A DNA stretch of 45,199 nt from an uncultured Acidimicrobiaceae bacterium (lineage in GTDB: Bacteria; Actinomycetota; Acidimicrobiia; Acidimicrobiales; RAAP-2): contig CAIQOJ010000012.1 of the NCBI GenBank assembly GCA_903873395.1, positions 1 to 45,199 of the forward strand, written 5' to 3'. The notes below the pieces were generated by a model. That model was not told where the DNA came from. It saw nothing but the letters and a program-made list of their open reading frames with translations, and searched no databases. The translations under genes and the position numbers were made by a program. Positions 24,237 to 31,240 of this stretch are shown piece after piece. How positions within the stretch are numbered: the first letter of the stretch is position 1; every line of letters starts with the position of its first letter.

Positions 24237-25658
24237 ATGAAGAATGTCCGTCGGCCGACCGGCCTGGCACTCGGCCTGCTCTTGACGATCAGTGGGCTCA
24301 CCGCCGGAGCTGGAGAAGCGGTGCTAGCTGCCGGACCGGCTGGGGCCGATGCATGTGCGTCGAACCCGGCCAATGCAATCAATGCGACGCCCGCGGGCCA
24401 GACCTTCGCTGCCTCAGGCTGCTACAACATCAGCGGCGACTTCACCATCACGGCATCCAACATCACCATCAGCGGTGGCGTCTGGAACATCTCCGGCGGC
24501 ATGACCGTCAAGGGAAGTTCCGACACGATCACCGGGGCCACGTTGAACGTCAACACCAACTGGGGGAACGTCTCTCCTTTCTACAGCTCCCAGTTGCTGA
24601 TCACCGGTCGGAAGAACTCCCTCATCAACGACGTCGTGACGGTGCCGAACGGCATGCTGATCAAAGGCGTAAGTACGACGCTGGATGGAGGCTCCTACAC
24701 GGATCCCACGGTCTCCCCGGCAGTGGGGCCTCGGCACGGCGCCAGCTACAAGCCCATCATCTTGGTGAGAGACACCGACAAGGCCAGCATCTCCAACCTC
24801 ACCGTCACGGGTGCTGGAACCGGCATCTACAACAAGACCGTGGTTGGTGAAGCTGGCATCAAGTTGGAGACGTCGGATTCAGACCGGATCATCAATGTCA
24901 CGACCACCAATACTCCCGGTGACGGACTGGAGCTCGTGGTCGATGCTCCGAAGCACAATGTCGGTGTCACCCGGCTCTTCGTCGATGGCCTGACCGTCAC
25001 CGGCGCAGGTCGCCATGGGGTCACTCTCGCCGAGGTCGGGACCCCTCCGGGCTATGCGGGTACGCCGTATGCCGCCAGCTACCAGTCGACGTTGAACTAC
25101 ATCAATGTGGTGAGTTGCGGTTTGTGGGCCATCAACTTCCAGAGCGACATCTTCAGCCAGGGATCCGGAAACGTCACGATGAACAACGTGACGATCGCTG
25201 ACGGCAACCAAGGCATCTCGGTTCAAGAACTCGTGACCGGACCGATCACCATCAACAACCTCAACGGGTCCGGGCGCATCTACGACAACAGCCTGAAGCA
25301 CCTCGCTCCCCAGCCTCCGATCACCATCAACGGTGGAACCTGGGCGCTTCCTGCCAACGATCGAGACCTGTGGAAGGCCGGAATCGAGACCTTGGGGGGC
25401 GTGCTCGTCATCCAGAACATGACTCTCAAAAGGCAACCCTCGGCTAATGGTCTGGTGCCACCCGACTACGCGGCCTGGGCCTCCCTGGTCGGCGACCCGA
25501 CCAATCCAACTCAGACCGGCGGCGTGTTGAAGATCATCTCGTCCACCGTCGTCGATCCATCGGGCTCCTATGCCGACGCCAACTCCACCTGTGGCTCGTC
25601 CGACCCTGTCTACTCAGGCAACTCGACCTACGCGCCCTGTGTGGCACCAATCAACTAG
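24237..25658 (+). CDS. Exported right-handed beta-helix protein
   Basis: Secreted protein of 473 residues. Signal peptide 1 to about 38 (MKNVRRPTGLALGLLLTISG ... GPAGA), then short beta-strand rungs throughout: ITITASNITISGGVWNISGG, KASISNLTVTGAGTGIY, NVTMNNVTIADGNQGI, TINNLNG, which fit the parallel beta-helix (pectate-lyase-like) fold found in polysaccharide lyases and phage or surface adhesins. Possible catalytic residues cannot be identified. ATG at 24237 has AAGGAG eight nt upstream; a longer reading from 24141 lacks both signal peptide and ribosome-binding site. 134 bp downstream of the pentapeptide-repeat gene and of similar character. Binding or cleaving a surface glycan is only a guess. 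Confidence 0.83.
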   Translation: MKNVRRPTGLALGLLLTISGLTAGAGEAVLAAGPAGADACASNPANAINATPAGQTFAASGCYNISGDFTITASNITISGGVWNISGGMTVKGSSDTITGATLNVNTNWGNVSPFYSSQLLITGRKNSLINDVVTVPNGMLIKGVSTTLDGGSYTDPTVSPAVGPRHGASYKPIILVRDTDKASISNLTVTGAGTGIYNKTVVGEAGIKLETSDSDRIINVTTTNTPGDGLELVVDAPKHNVGVTRLFVDGLTVTGAGRHGVTLAEVGTPPGYAGTPYAASYQSTLNYINVVSCGLWAINFQSDIFSQGSGNVTMNNVTIADGNQGISVQELVTGPITINNLNGSGRIYDNSLKHLAPQPPITINGGTWALPANDRDLWKAGIETLGGVLVIQNMTLKRQPSANGLVPPDYAAWASLVGDPTNPTQTGGVLKIISSTVVDPSGSYADANSTCGSSDPVYSGNSTYAPCVAPIN

Positions 25659-25692
25659 CGACGTTCAACTAGCGGCTTTCAACAAGTGCTCC
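25651..25692 (+). repeat. 14-bp tandem repeat spanning a stop codon
   Basis: Three units with period 14 (25651, 25665, 25679), the third degenerate. The first holds the TAG stop of the beta-helix gene (25656-25658); the second repeats it out of frame at 25670-25672. Confidence 0.75.
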
Positions 25693-25743
25693 CCTAGAGG
25701 TACTCACAGCCCCTAGGAGAACAAGCCCGATCAACCTTCGCAC

Positions 25744-25776
25744 GCACCCCGTCCGGATTCCATCCGAGCGGGGTGC
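25744..25776 (+). terminator. Strong hairpin after the beta-helix gene
   Basis: GCACCCCG/CGGGGTGC (8 bp) and CGGAT/ATCCG (5 bp) stack across a two-base internal step and close on a 3-nt loop. It lies about 85 bases past the stop at 25658 and 60 before the next start, so it probably ends the exported-protein transcript. Confidence 0.65.
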
Positions 25777-25837
25777 AAGCAGTTCAGCAACCTTGCCAAC
25801 GCATCCTCCCTGCGTCCCACCCGACCCAGGAGGTCCC

Positions 25838-26551
25838 ATGCCAGCGTTTCACCCGACCGACGTCGTAGCCGTGCCACCGCCGAGCCGCCTAGCCATCCCC
25901 GCGTCGCCTGTGTCCAACCGGCTGACCACTCTGCCACCGACGATTCGCATCGTGCGCTGGGAGGACCCCGTCGCAGATCCGCTAGGCCTGGCACCACACT
26001 CTCGCTACGTCGAGCTCTATTGGCTGGGGATCATCGGCCCGAGTACGACCTGGCTTTTGCGCCGGTTGGCCTACGGACTCGAGATGCAACCCGCTGGGTT
26101 CGAACTGCACATGCCAGACACGGCCCGGGCACTCGGACTTGGCGACCGCATGGGACGCAATGCCCCGTTCCGCCGAGCATTGGCTCGCCTGGTCACTTTT
26201 GAGCTGGCTCGAGCCCACGGCCCTGACGGGTTGGCCGTGCGCACCTCCATCCCCCCTCTTCCGCTCCGTCACCTGGCCAAACTGCCAGAATCACTCCAGC
26301 GAGGCCATCGTCAATGGCAAGCAGAACAGCGCCTTCCCCAGGCCCAACAGATTCGCCATCGAGCCATGCGCCTGGCCACTGGACTCGCCGAAGCAGGTCG
26401 GACGCGAGATCAGATCGAGCAACAGCTCGGCCGCTGGCACTTCCACCCTGCGGTGGCGTTCCAGGCCGCCGAGGCGGCGGTGGCATCAGATGGAGCCAGT
26501 GACAGAGTTCGAACCTCTGCCTCGAGGCCTCAACCCGGTTCGGCCTCGTGA
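25838..26551 (+). CDS. Protein of unknown function
   Basis: I do not recognise this 237-residue protein. The ATG at 25838 follows AGGAGG by 4 nt. A proline-rich N-terminus leads into RIVRWEDPVADPLGLAPHSRYVELYWLGIIGPSTTWLLRRLAYGLE, then an Arg-rich helical middle (RMGRNAPFRRALARLVTFELAR) that could be a winged-helix-like fold, and a C-terminal helical part with QQIRHRAMRLATGLAEAGRTRDQIEQQL. No signal peptide or membrane segment. Codon usage fits its neighbours. The last 22 bases overlap the convergent gpsA. DNA binding is conceivable from its basic composition but is not demonstrated. Confidence 0.75.
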   Translation: MPAFHPTDVVAVPPPSRLAIPASPVSNRLTTLPPTIRIVRWEDPVADPLGLAPHSRYVELYWLGIIGPSTTWLLRRLAYGLEMQPAGFELHMPDTARALGLGDRMGRNAPFRRALARLVTFELARAHGPDGLAVRTSIPPLPLRHLAKLPESLQRGHRQWQAEQRLPQAQQIRHRAMRLATGLAEAGRTRDQIEQQLGRWHFHPAVAFQAAEAAVASDGASDRVRTSASRPQPGSAS

Positions 26552-27519
26552 CCTGCGGCAGTCAGGCCCCAGTAGGAGTCTGCCGGTTCGATCTCGCCCT
26601 TGATGACCCGGTCGATGGCCCGACAGATGGGTAGGTCGAGCCGGAAGCGGTGGGCCAACTCGAGGGCGGTGCCAGCGGTGTTCACGCCCTCGGCGACCAT
26701 GTGCATCTCCGCCAGGATGTCGTCGAGCTTGCGACCCTTGCCCAGTTGTTCTCCCACTCGCCGGTTGCGGCTGTGAGGACTGATGCAGGTGGCGATCAGG
26801 TCGCCCATACCGGCCAGTCCCGCAAACGTGGTGGCCTTGGCCCCCATCGCCTCGCCCAAGCGGATCAGTTCGGCAAGTCCTCGCGACATCACGGCGGCCC
26901 GTGTGTTGTCACCAACTCCGAGGCCTTCGCCGATGCCGCTGGCGATGGCGATCACGTTTTTCAGTGCGCCGCCCAGCTCGCAGCCAATGACGTCGTCATT
27001 GGTGTAAACGCGAAAGAGACCCTTCATGAAGACCTGCTGGATGGCTGAGGCAACCTCGAGGTCCTCCGTGGCCACCACGGCAGCCGCGGCCTTGCCCGAG
27101 AGGATCTCACTGGCAATGTTCGGACCCGTCAGTGCGGCCACCGGGTGTCCCGGGACGACCTCGCGCACCACCTGAGTCATGCGCAGGTGCGTCCCACGCT
27201 CGAGTCCCTTGGACAGGCTGACCACTGGGATCCATGGGCGCATGTGCGCGGAGGCGTCCTTGATCACCCGGCGAAATCCTGAGGTCGGGACACCCATGAC
27301 CAGCAGGTCTGCCTCAGACACGGCCTCAGCCAGGTCGGCTGTGGCCCGCAAGGCAGGATCGAGGGTGAAGCCGGGGAGATAGGCCGGGTTCACGTGGTCA
27401 CGTTCGATACCGGTGGCCACCTGTGGGTCACGAGCCCAGATGATGGTCGGATGCCGATCGGCCACGAGCGAAGCCACCGTCGTCCCCCACGACCCTCCAC
27501 CCAGGATGGTGATATTCAC
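26530..27519 (-). CDS. gpsA: NAD(P)+-dependent glycerol-3-phosphate dehydrogenase
   Basis: Reduces dihydroxyacetone phosphate to sn-glycerol 3-phosphate for phospholipid synthesis in the cytoplasm (329 aa). Visible: GGGSWGTT at 7-14, WARDP, SKGLE, LTGPNIASEI, the catalytic Lys in LGGALKNVIAIASGI, GDNTRAAVMSRGLAE, and AGMGDLIATC with SRNRRVG. Length is normal. Start is GTG at 27519, following a TATGTT -10 box by exactly 6 nt. Its 3' end overlaps the convergent unknown gene by 22 bases. Confidence 0.96.
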   Translation of the reverse strand: MNITILGGGSWGTTVASLVADRHPTIIWARDPQVATGIERDHVNPAYLPGFTLDPALRATADLAEAVSEADLLVMGVPTSGFRRVIKDASAHMRPWIPVVSLSKGLERGTHLRMTQVVREVVPGHPVAALTGPNIASEILSGKAAAAVVATEDLEVASAIQQVFMKGLFRVYTNDDVIGCELGGALKNVIAIASGIGEGLGVGDNTRAAVMSRGLAELIRLGEAMGAKATTFAGLAGMGDLIATCISPHSRNRRVGEQLGKGRKLDDILAEMHMVAEGVNTAGTALELAHRFRLDLPICRAIDRVIKGEIEPADSYWGLTAAGHEAEPG

Positions 27520-27525
27520 GCCGTC

Positions 27526-27531
27526 AACATA
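27526..27531 (-). promoter_or_regulatory. TATGTT -10 box of gpsA
   Basis: TANNNT hexamer on the minus strand, 6 nt before the GTG start at 27519; no Shine-Dalgarno. Leaderless-type promoter. Confidence 0.45.
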
Positions 27532-27548
27532 TCCCGGGCCACACGCGG

Positions 27549-28697
27549 ATGCCCTGTCCTAGGTCACAATGGAACGTGGCCTCCCATCAATCCTCGGAGA
27601 TCGACGCCCTCGCTGCCCTATGGAGGGACATGGCCCGAGACTCGTTCGCCGGGTATGCCCCGCTGTATGAGCAGATCATCCTCGCCGCAGCCGACAATCC
27701 GGACCTAGTGGCGCGTGTCCTCGACACACCGGCCGGAGCCCACTGGTCGTTGCCTCTGTTGGCTGCCACCCACGATCTCGTCCTGTCCGAACCCGGCCTG
27801 GAACTCGCCGCCGTCTACCGGGGAGCATCGGACGCCGATCCGGTGCCTCTCTTCCTCGAAATGGTCCATGACCGGTGGGACGAGGTCGCTGAGCGCATGC
27901 TCACCCGTCACATCCAGACAAATGAGTGTGGTCGGACCGCCGTCCTCGGACCCGTCCTCACGTGGCTGGCGGCCGGGACCGACCATCCGGTGGCTCGGCT
28001 CGACGTCGGGACCAGCGCAGGACTCACTCTCCTGGCCGACCGCTACCGACTCGACTACGGCGCCTTCGGGGCGACGGGGCCCGTCGACTCTCCCGTGGTG
28101 ATCCCCTGCGCGGTCACCGAAGGGCTACCACCCATCGCCGGCGAGCTGCCCGACCTGGCCGCCAACGTTGGCATCGACCGCGATCCGATCGATATCACCA
28201 ACGAGAAGGACCGACGATGGCTGGTGGCCTGCACCTGGCCCGGCACCGGCCGCACCGAGCGCACGGCGGCCGCCCTGGATCTGGCCCAGCGCCATCCGCC
28301 CGATGTCCGAGAGGGGGACGCCGTCGCCGACCTTGGGGCGGCGATCGCCACGCTTCCTGACGACGCCGCCGTCATCATCACGACGTCATGGGTAGTGGGC
28401 TATTTCGACACGCCGACCCGAGCCGCATTCGGCCAGGCGCTGGTCGAGGTCGCAAGGGATCGACCGATCGCTTGGGTGGCCATGGAAGGTGCTGGCGTGG
28501 CCGACGAGGTAGCCCAGGCGGCGGCGGCCGAAGCGCCGCACGCAACAGACCGATCGTGGGACGTGAGCGTTATGACGGTCACCTACCTGCATAAGACACG
28601 AGCAGAGCATTGCCAACTCGGTGATGTTCACCACCACGGACAGTCGATGGCATGGCGGGCGCCCGATGCTCCCGACGAGTTGTGGACCACCGCCTAA
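27549..28697 (+). CDS. DUF2332 family protein
   Basis: Actinobacterial protein of unknown function (382 aa), assigned by LLAATHDLVLSEPGLELAAVY, HIQTNECGRTAVLGPVLTWL and ARLDVGTSAGLTLLADRYRLDYG, which fit the DUF2332 pattern of a methyltransferase-like fold (the glycine region after LDVG could bind a nucleotide cofactor). No experimental function is known to me. The ATG at 27549 or the GTG at 27576 (reading MASHQSSEID) could be the start; the latter looks more natural but has no strong ribosome-binding site. Divergent from gpsA and convergent with pepA. Confidence 0.8.
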   Translation: MPCPRSQWNVASHQSSEIDALAALWRDMARDSFAGYAPLYEQIILAAADNPDLVARVLDTPAGAHWSLPLLAATHDLVLSEPGLELAAVYRGASDADPVPLFLEMVHDRWDEVAERMLTRHIQTNECGRTAVLGPVLTWLAAGTDHPVARLDVGTSAGLTLLADRYRLDYGAFGATGPVDSPVVIPCAVTEGLPPIAGELPDLAANVGIDRDPIDITNEKDRRWLVACTWPGTGRTERTAAALDLAQRHPPDVREGDAVADLGAAIATLPDDAAVIITTSWVVGYFDTPTRAAFGQALVEVARDRPIAWVAMEGAGVADEVAQAAAAEAPHATDRSWDVSVMTVTYLHKTRAEHCQLGDVHHHGQSMAWRAPDAPDELWTTA

Positions 28698-28698
28698 T

Positions 28699-28711
28699 CA
28701 GGCATCGCCTG
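28699..28711. terminator. Small hairpin between DUF2332 gene and pepA
   Basis: CAGGC-ATC-GCCTG, 5-bp stem, right after the DUF2332 stop in the 37-bp convergent gap. Weak terminator candidate. Confidence 0.3.
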
Positions 28712-28713
28712 CC

Positions 28714-28741
28714 GTGTTGCTCAGGCGGTGTTGCTCAGGCC
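28714..28741 (-). repeat. 14-bp tandem duplication spanning the pepA stop codon
   Basis: On the minus strand GCCTGAGCAACAC occurs twice with period 14. The first copy contains the pepA stop (TGA at 28735-28737), the second a TGA in another frame. Confidence 0.8.
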
Positions 28742-30294
28742 GTAGGCCGTGTGGCCAACCAGCGGCCGAACTCCTCAGAACCGGCCAAAGCAACCAGTGT
28801 TCGCGTACCGAATCCACTCCCACCCTTCGACCGATACCACCGGTTGTCGTCGGTGCGTGACGGCCCGGCAATATCCAGGTGAGCCCAGGGGACCGAGCCG
28901 ACGAACTCGGCCAGCAGGAGTGCGGCGCTGATGGTCCCTGCTTGTCCAGCCTTGCCGATGTTCTTCATGTCAGCGATCTCGGACTCGATGTGGTCTTTGT
29001 AGTCCTCAGGGAGCGGTAGGGGCCATGACGGTTCGCCCGCCTCGTCGCCAGCCTCGCCGACCAAGACTCGCAGCTCGTCGTCGTTGGCCAACAACCCAGC
29101 GATGTCCTTTCCGAGGGCCACGATGGCCGCCCCAGTAAGGGTGGCCAGATCGATGATGGCGTCCGGCTCAGATTCCACAGCCAAGGTGAGTCCATCGGCC
29201 AAAATGAGCCGTCCTTCGGCGTCGGTGTTGAGGACCTCGATGGTCTTGCCCGCCCGGGTGGTGAGCACATCACCGGGCTTGGTGGCCGTCCCGCTTGGCA
29301 TGTTCTCGGTCATCGGGGTCCAACCCACGATGGGAATCCGCAGGCCGAGCGATGCCGCAGCATCGATGGCGGCGAGCACCGCGGCCGCTCCGCCCATGTC
29401 GGTCTTCATGGTTTCCATGCCACCTGCTGGCTTCAGGGAGAGTCCTCCGGAGTCGAAGGTGATCCCCTTACCCACAAGGGCCAAGCGTGGGGTCCGTCCG
29501 TCAAAGACATAGGGGTTGGCCGGCCGATACTCGACTCGGACCAGACGAGGTGGCTGCTGTGATCCTGCGGCAACACCGAGCAGGCCACCGAGGCGCTCCG
29601 CAGTGATCCGCTCTTCATCCCAGACCTCGACGGTGACTTCGGCCACGCCGGCGAAACGATCAGCGACAGTCGCGGCAAAGACTTCAGGAGTCAGGTTGCT
29701 CGGCGGCCGGTTCACCAGGTCTCGGGCGAACGCCACTGACTCGGCCACTCGTGCGCCTCGCTGCACGCCCTCGGCAACGACCTCGGAATCGTCGCCGGAT
29801 GCAGGACGAAGGACGAGCGCAGCAAGCGACGGCGAAGGGTCGACACTCCGACACTCGTCAAAGCGATAGGTGGCAAGTGCTCCTGCTTCAGCGGCAGCGG
29901 CAGCGGCATCTCCGGCTCCGATGCCCGTCACCGACGGGAGCACCAAGAGGGCCGCAGCGCCTTGTCCCGCAGCCCGGACAAACGAGGCGGAGGCCCGCCT
30001 GAGCAGCTCCACACCGCGGTTGCCCGCCAAGCCAACCGACGATCCAACTCCGACCAACACCACGTCCGGGGTTCCGACCTCGAGGGATCGGAGGACCACT
30101 GTCTGCCCTGGCTTTGCTCCGAACCCCTGACGGGAGCACCACTCCGCGTCCAAGGCTGCAGGGATGTCCACGCCCGGGACGAGATCGGACCCGACAGCTA
30201 ACGTCGGTCCCGCTTCTCCGGCGAAACAAGGGATCCCCACGGCCACCAGGCCTTCAGGCAGGTCGTTCCCGGACGGTGCGGTCACCTCGAGCAT
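28735..30294 (-). CDS. pepA: Leucyl aminopeptidase, M17 family
   Basis: Cytosolic two-metal aminopeptidase (519 aa) removing N-terminal residues from peptides. The metal-binding and catalytic core is intact: GKGITFDSGGLSLKP, MKTDMGGAAAVLAA, and NTDAEGRLILADGL, followed by DLATLTGAAIVALG. The N-terminal domain is variable as usual. Members form hexamers; some also bind DNA, which cannot be judged here. ATG at 30294 has GGAGAG close upstream. Its stop codon lies inside a 14-bp tandem duplication, and its leader contains a 13-bp triple repeat. Confidence 0.95.
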   Translation of the reverse strand: MLEVTAPSGNDLPEGLVAVGIPCFAGEAGPTLAVGSDLVPGVDIPAALDAEWCSRQGFGAKPGQTVVLRSLEVGTPDVVLVGVGSSVGLAGNRGVELLRRASASFVRAAGQGAAALLVLPSVTGIGAGDAAAAAAEAGALATYRFDECRSVDPSPSLAALVLRPASGDDSEVVAEGVQRGARVAESVAFARDLVNRPPSNLTPEVFAATVADRFAGVAEVTVEVWDEERITAERLGGLLGVAAGSQQPPRLVRVEYRPANPYVFDGRTPRLALVGKGITFDSGGLSLKPAGGMETMKTDMGGAAAVLAAIDAAASLGLRIPIVGWTPMTENMPSGTATKPGDVLTTRAGKTIEVLNTDAEGRLILADGLTLAVESEPDAIIDLATLTGAAIVALGKDIAGLLANDDELRVLVGEAGDEAGEPSWPLPLPEDYKDHIESEIADMKNIGKAGQAGTISAALLLAEFVGSVPWAHLDIAGPSRTDDNRWYRSKGGSGFGTRTLVALAGSEEFGRWLATRPTA

Positions 30295-30327
30295 GCGTCT
30301 CTCCAGTCGGTCGGATTGTGGGTTTGG

Positions 30328-30366
30328 TCGTGCAGTTCAGTCGTGCAGTTCAGTCGTGCAGTTCAG
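30328..30366. repeat. 13-bp perfect triple tandem repeat in the pepA leader
   Basis: TCGTGCAGTTCAG occurs three times head-to-tail, 34 bases upstream of the pepA ATG. It may alter promoter spacing or bind a regulator; slippage footprint is the simpler reading. Confidence 0.9.
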
Positions 30367-30473
30367 CGATCACCATGAGAGGGCCTTCATCTGATTGGAC
30401 CGCTTCCGGCCGGGTCGCGTTCATGAGCGTCGATTGCATGCTGGAGCCTTCCATCCACGTGCTCCCGGGATGT

Positions 30474-31043
30474 TCAACTCCCAGAATCGCCGCCACGGCG
30501 ACGCGTGTCACGTGCCAGGAGATGAGCATCGCCCTCGACCCAACGAGCCATCGCCCACAGCAGATCGGACAAGCGGTTGAGATACAGGCCCACCAGCGAA
30601 CCCTCGATGGGCGACGCCACCATGAGGCGTTCGGCCCGACGCACGATGGTCCTGGCCAGATCCAAAGAGGCCGAGGCCCGATTGGCTCCAGGGATGACGA
30701 AGTCGTCGGGCATCGTTACCTCGGCGATCAGCTCGTCGATGGATTCCTCGAGCCTGCTCACCATCTCCTCGGTGACGAGCGTGCGTCCAGGTTCGAGCTT
30801 GGCCCGATGGGCGGGATCGGTCGTGATCTCGGCCATCAGGACGTAGAGCTGACGCTCGAGGGCCGTGAGTCGTTCATCGAGCGCAGAGCCTGCAACGGCT
30901 TCGGCACGCGCCATGCCCATAGCGGCCTGCGCCTCGTCGACTGTGCCCGTCACCTGCATGAGGTCCGAGTCTTTGCGCACCCGGCCGCCATACAGCAGCC
31001 CGGTAGTGCCGTCATCGCCGGTTTTCGTGTAAATCTTCAGCAC
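30474..31043 (-). CDS. Cob(I)alamin adenosyltransferase, PduO type
   Basis: Converts cob(I)alamin and ATP to adenosylcobalamin (189 aa), the cofactor form needed by the methylmalonyl-CoA mutase encoded about 14 kb away. Visible: N-terminal ATP-binding TKTGDDGTTGLLYGGRVRKDS, GTVDEAQAAMG, and the conserved FVIPGANRASASLDLARTIVRRAER and LNRLSDLLWAMAR segments. GTG start with TGGAG upstream and a possible -10 TAGCCT further out. Divergent from metH, which uses methylcobalamin, so the 197-bp gap may coordinate two B12-related genes. Confidence 0.93.
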   Translation of the reverse strand: MLKIYTKTGDDGTTGLLYGGRVRKDSDLMQVTGTVDEAQAAMGMARAEAVAGSALDERLTALERQLYVLMAEITTDPAHRAKLEPGRTLVTEEMVSRLEESIDELIAEVTMPDDFVIPGANRASASLDLARTIVRRAERLMVASPIEGSLVGLYLNRLSDLLWAMARWVEGDAHLLARDTRRRGGDSGS

Positions 31044-31166
31044 GGTGTCTCCACATGCCCGAGGCTAGACGACTGCCCGGCCCGGCCATCCCGTGAGCCA
31101 CCGCCACACGTCTCGGCGCTGGCATCACGGACCTGTGGCCGAACCTCCAGCCCCTGGGGTGATCGA

Positions 31167-31188
31167 CCTGGTGCACGCCTGGTGCACG
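31167..31188. repeat. 11-bp perfect tandem repeat between the adenosyltransferase gene and metH
   Basis: CCTGGTGCACG occurs twice head-to-tail, each containing the palindrome GTGCAC. In the shared upstream region of two B12-related genes; a protein-binding site is possible but unproven. Confidence 0.75.
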
Positions 31189-31216
31189 TTGGGCGCGGAC
31201 GGCATGAAGAGCGGTC

Positions 31217-31238
31217 CTGCGCCACTAACGTTGCGCAG
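31217..31238 (+). promoter_or_regulatory. Hairpin and -10 box directly before the metH start
   Basis: CTGCGC and GCGCAG form a perfect 6-bp inverted repeat with a 10-nt loop, ending 2 nt before the ATG at 31241. The loop contains TAACGT (31226-31231), a TANNNT -10 box 9 nt from the ATG. No Shine-Dalgarno exists. Either metH is transcribed almost leaderless from this box, with the inverted repeat as an operator, or an upstream transcript hides its start in a hairpin. Confidence 0.45.
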
Positions 31239-31240
31239 TC

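Noticed and set aside
26503..26519. Perfect T-arm-like hairpin CAGAG-TTCGAAC-CTCTG, suggesting a tRNA
   Set aside because: No matching acceptor stem, anticodon arm or CCA is found at proper distance, and the site lies inside a supported coding sequence.
31044..31240. Cobalamin or SAM riboswitch upstream of metH
   Set aside because: I found no B12-box-like or SAM-I-like conserved core on either strand. A covariance search would settle it.
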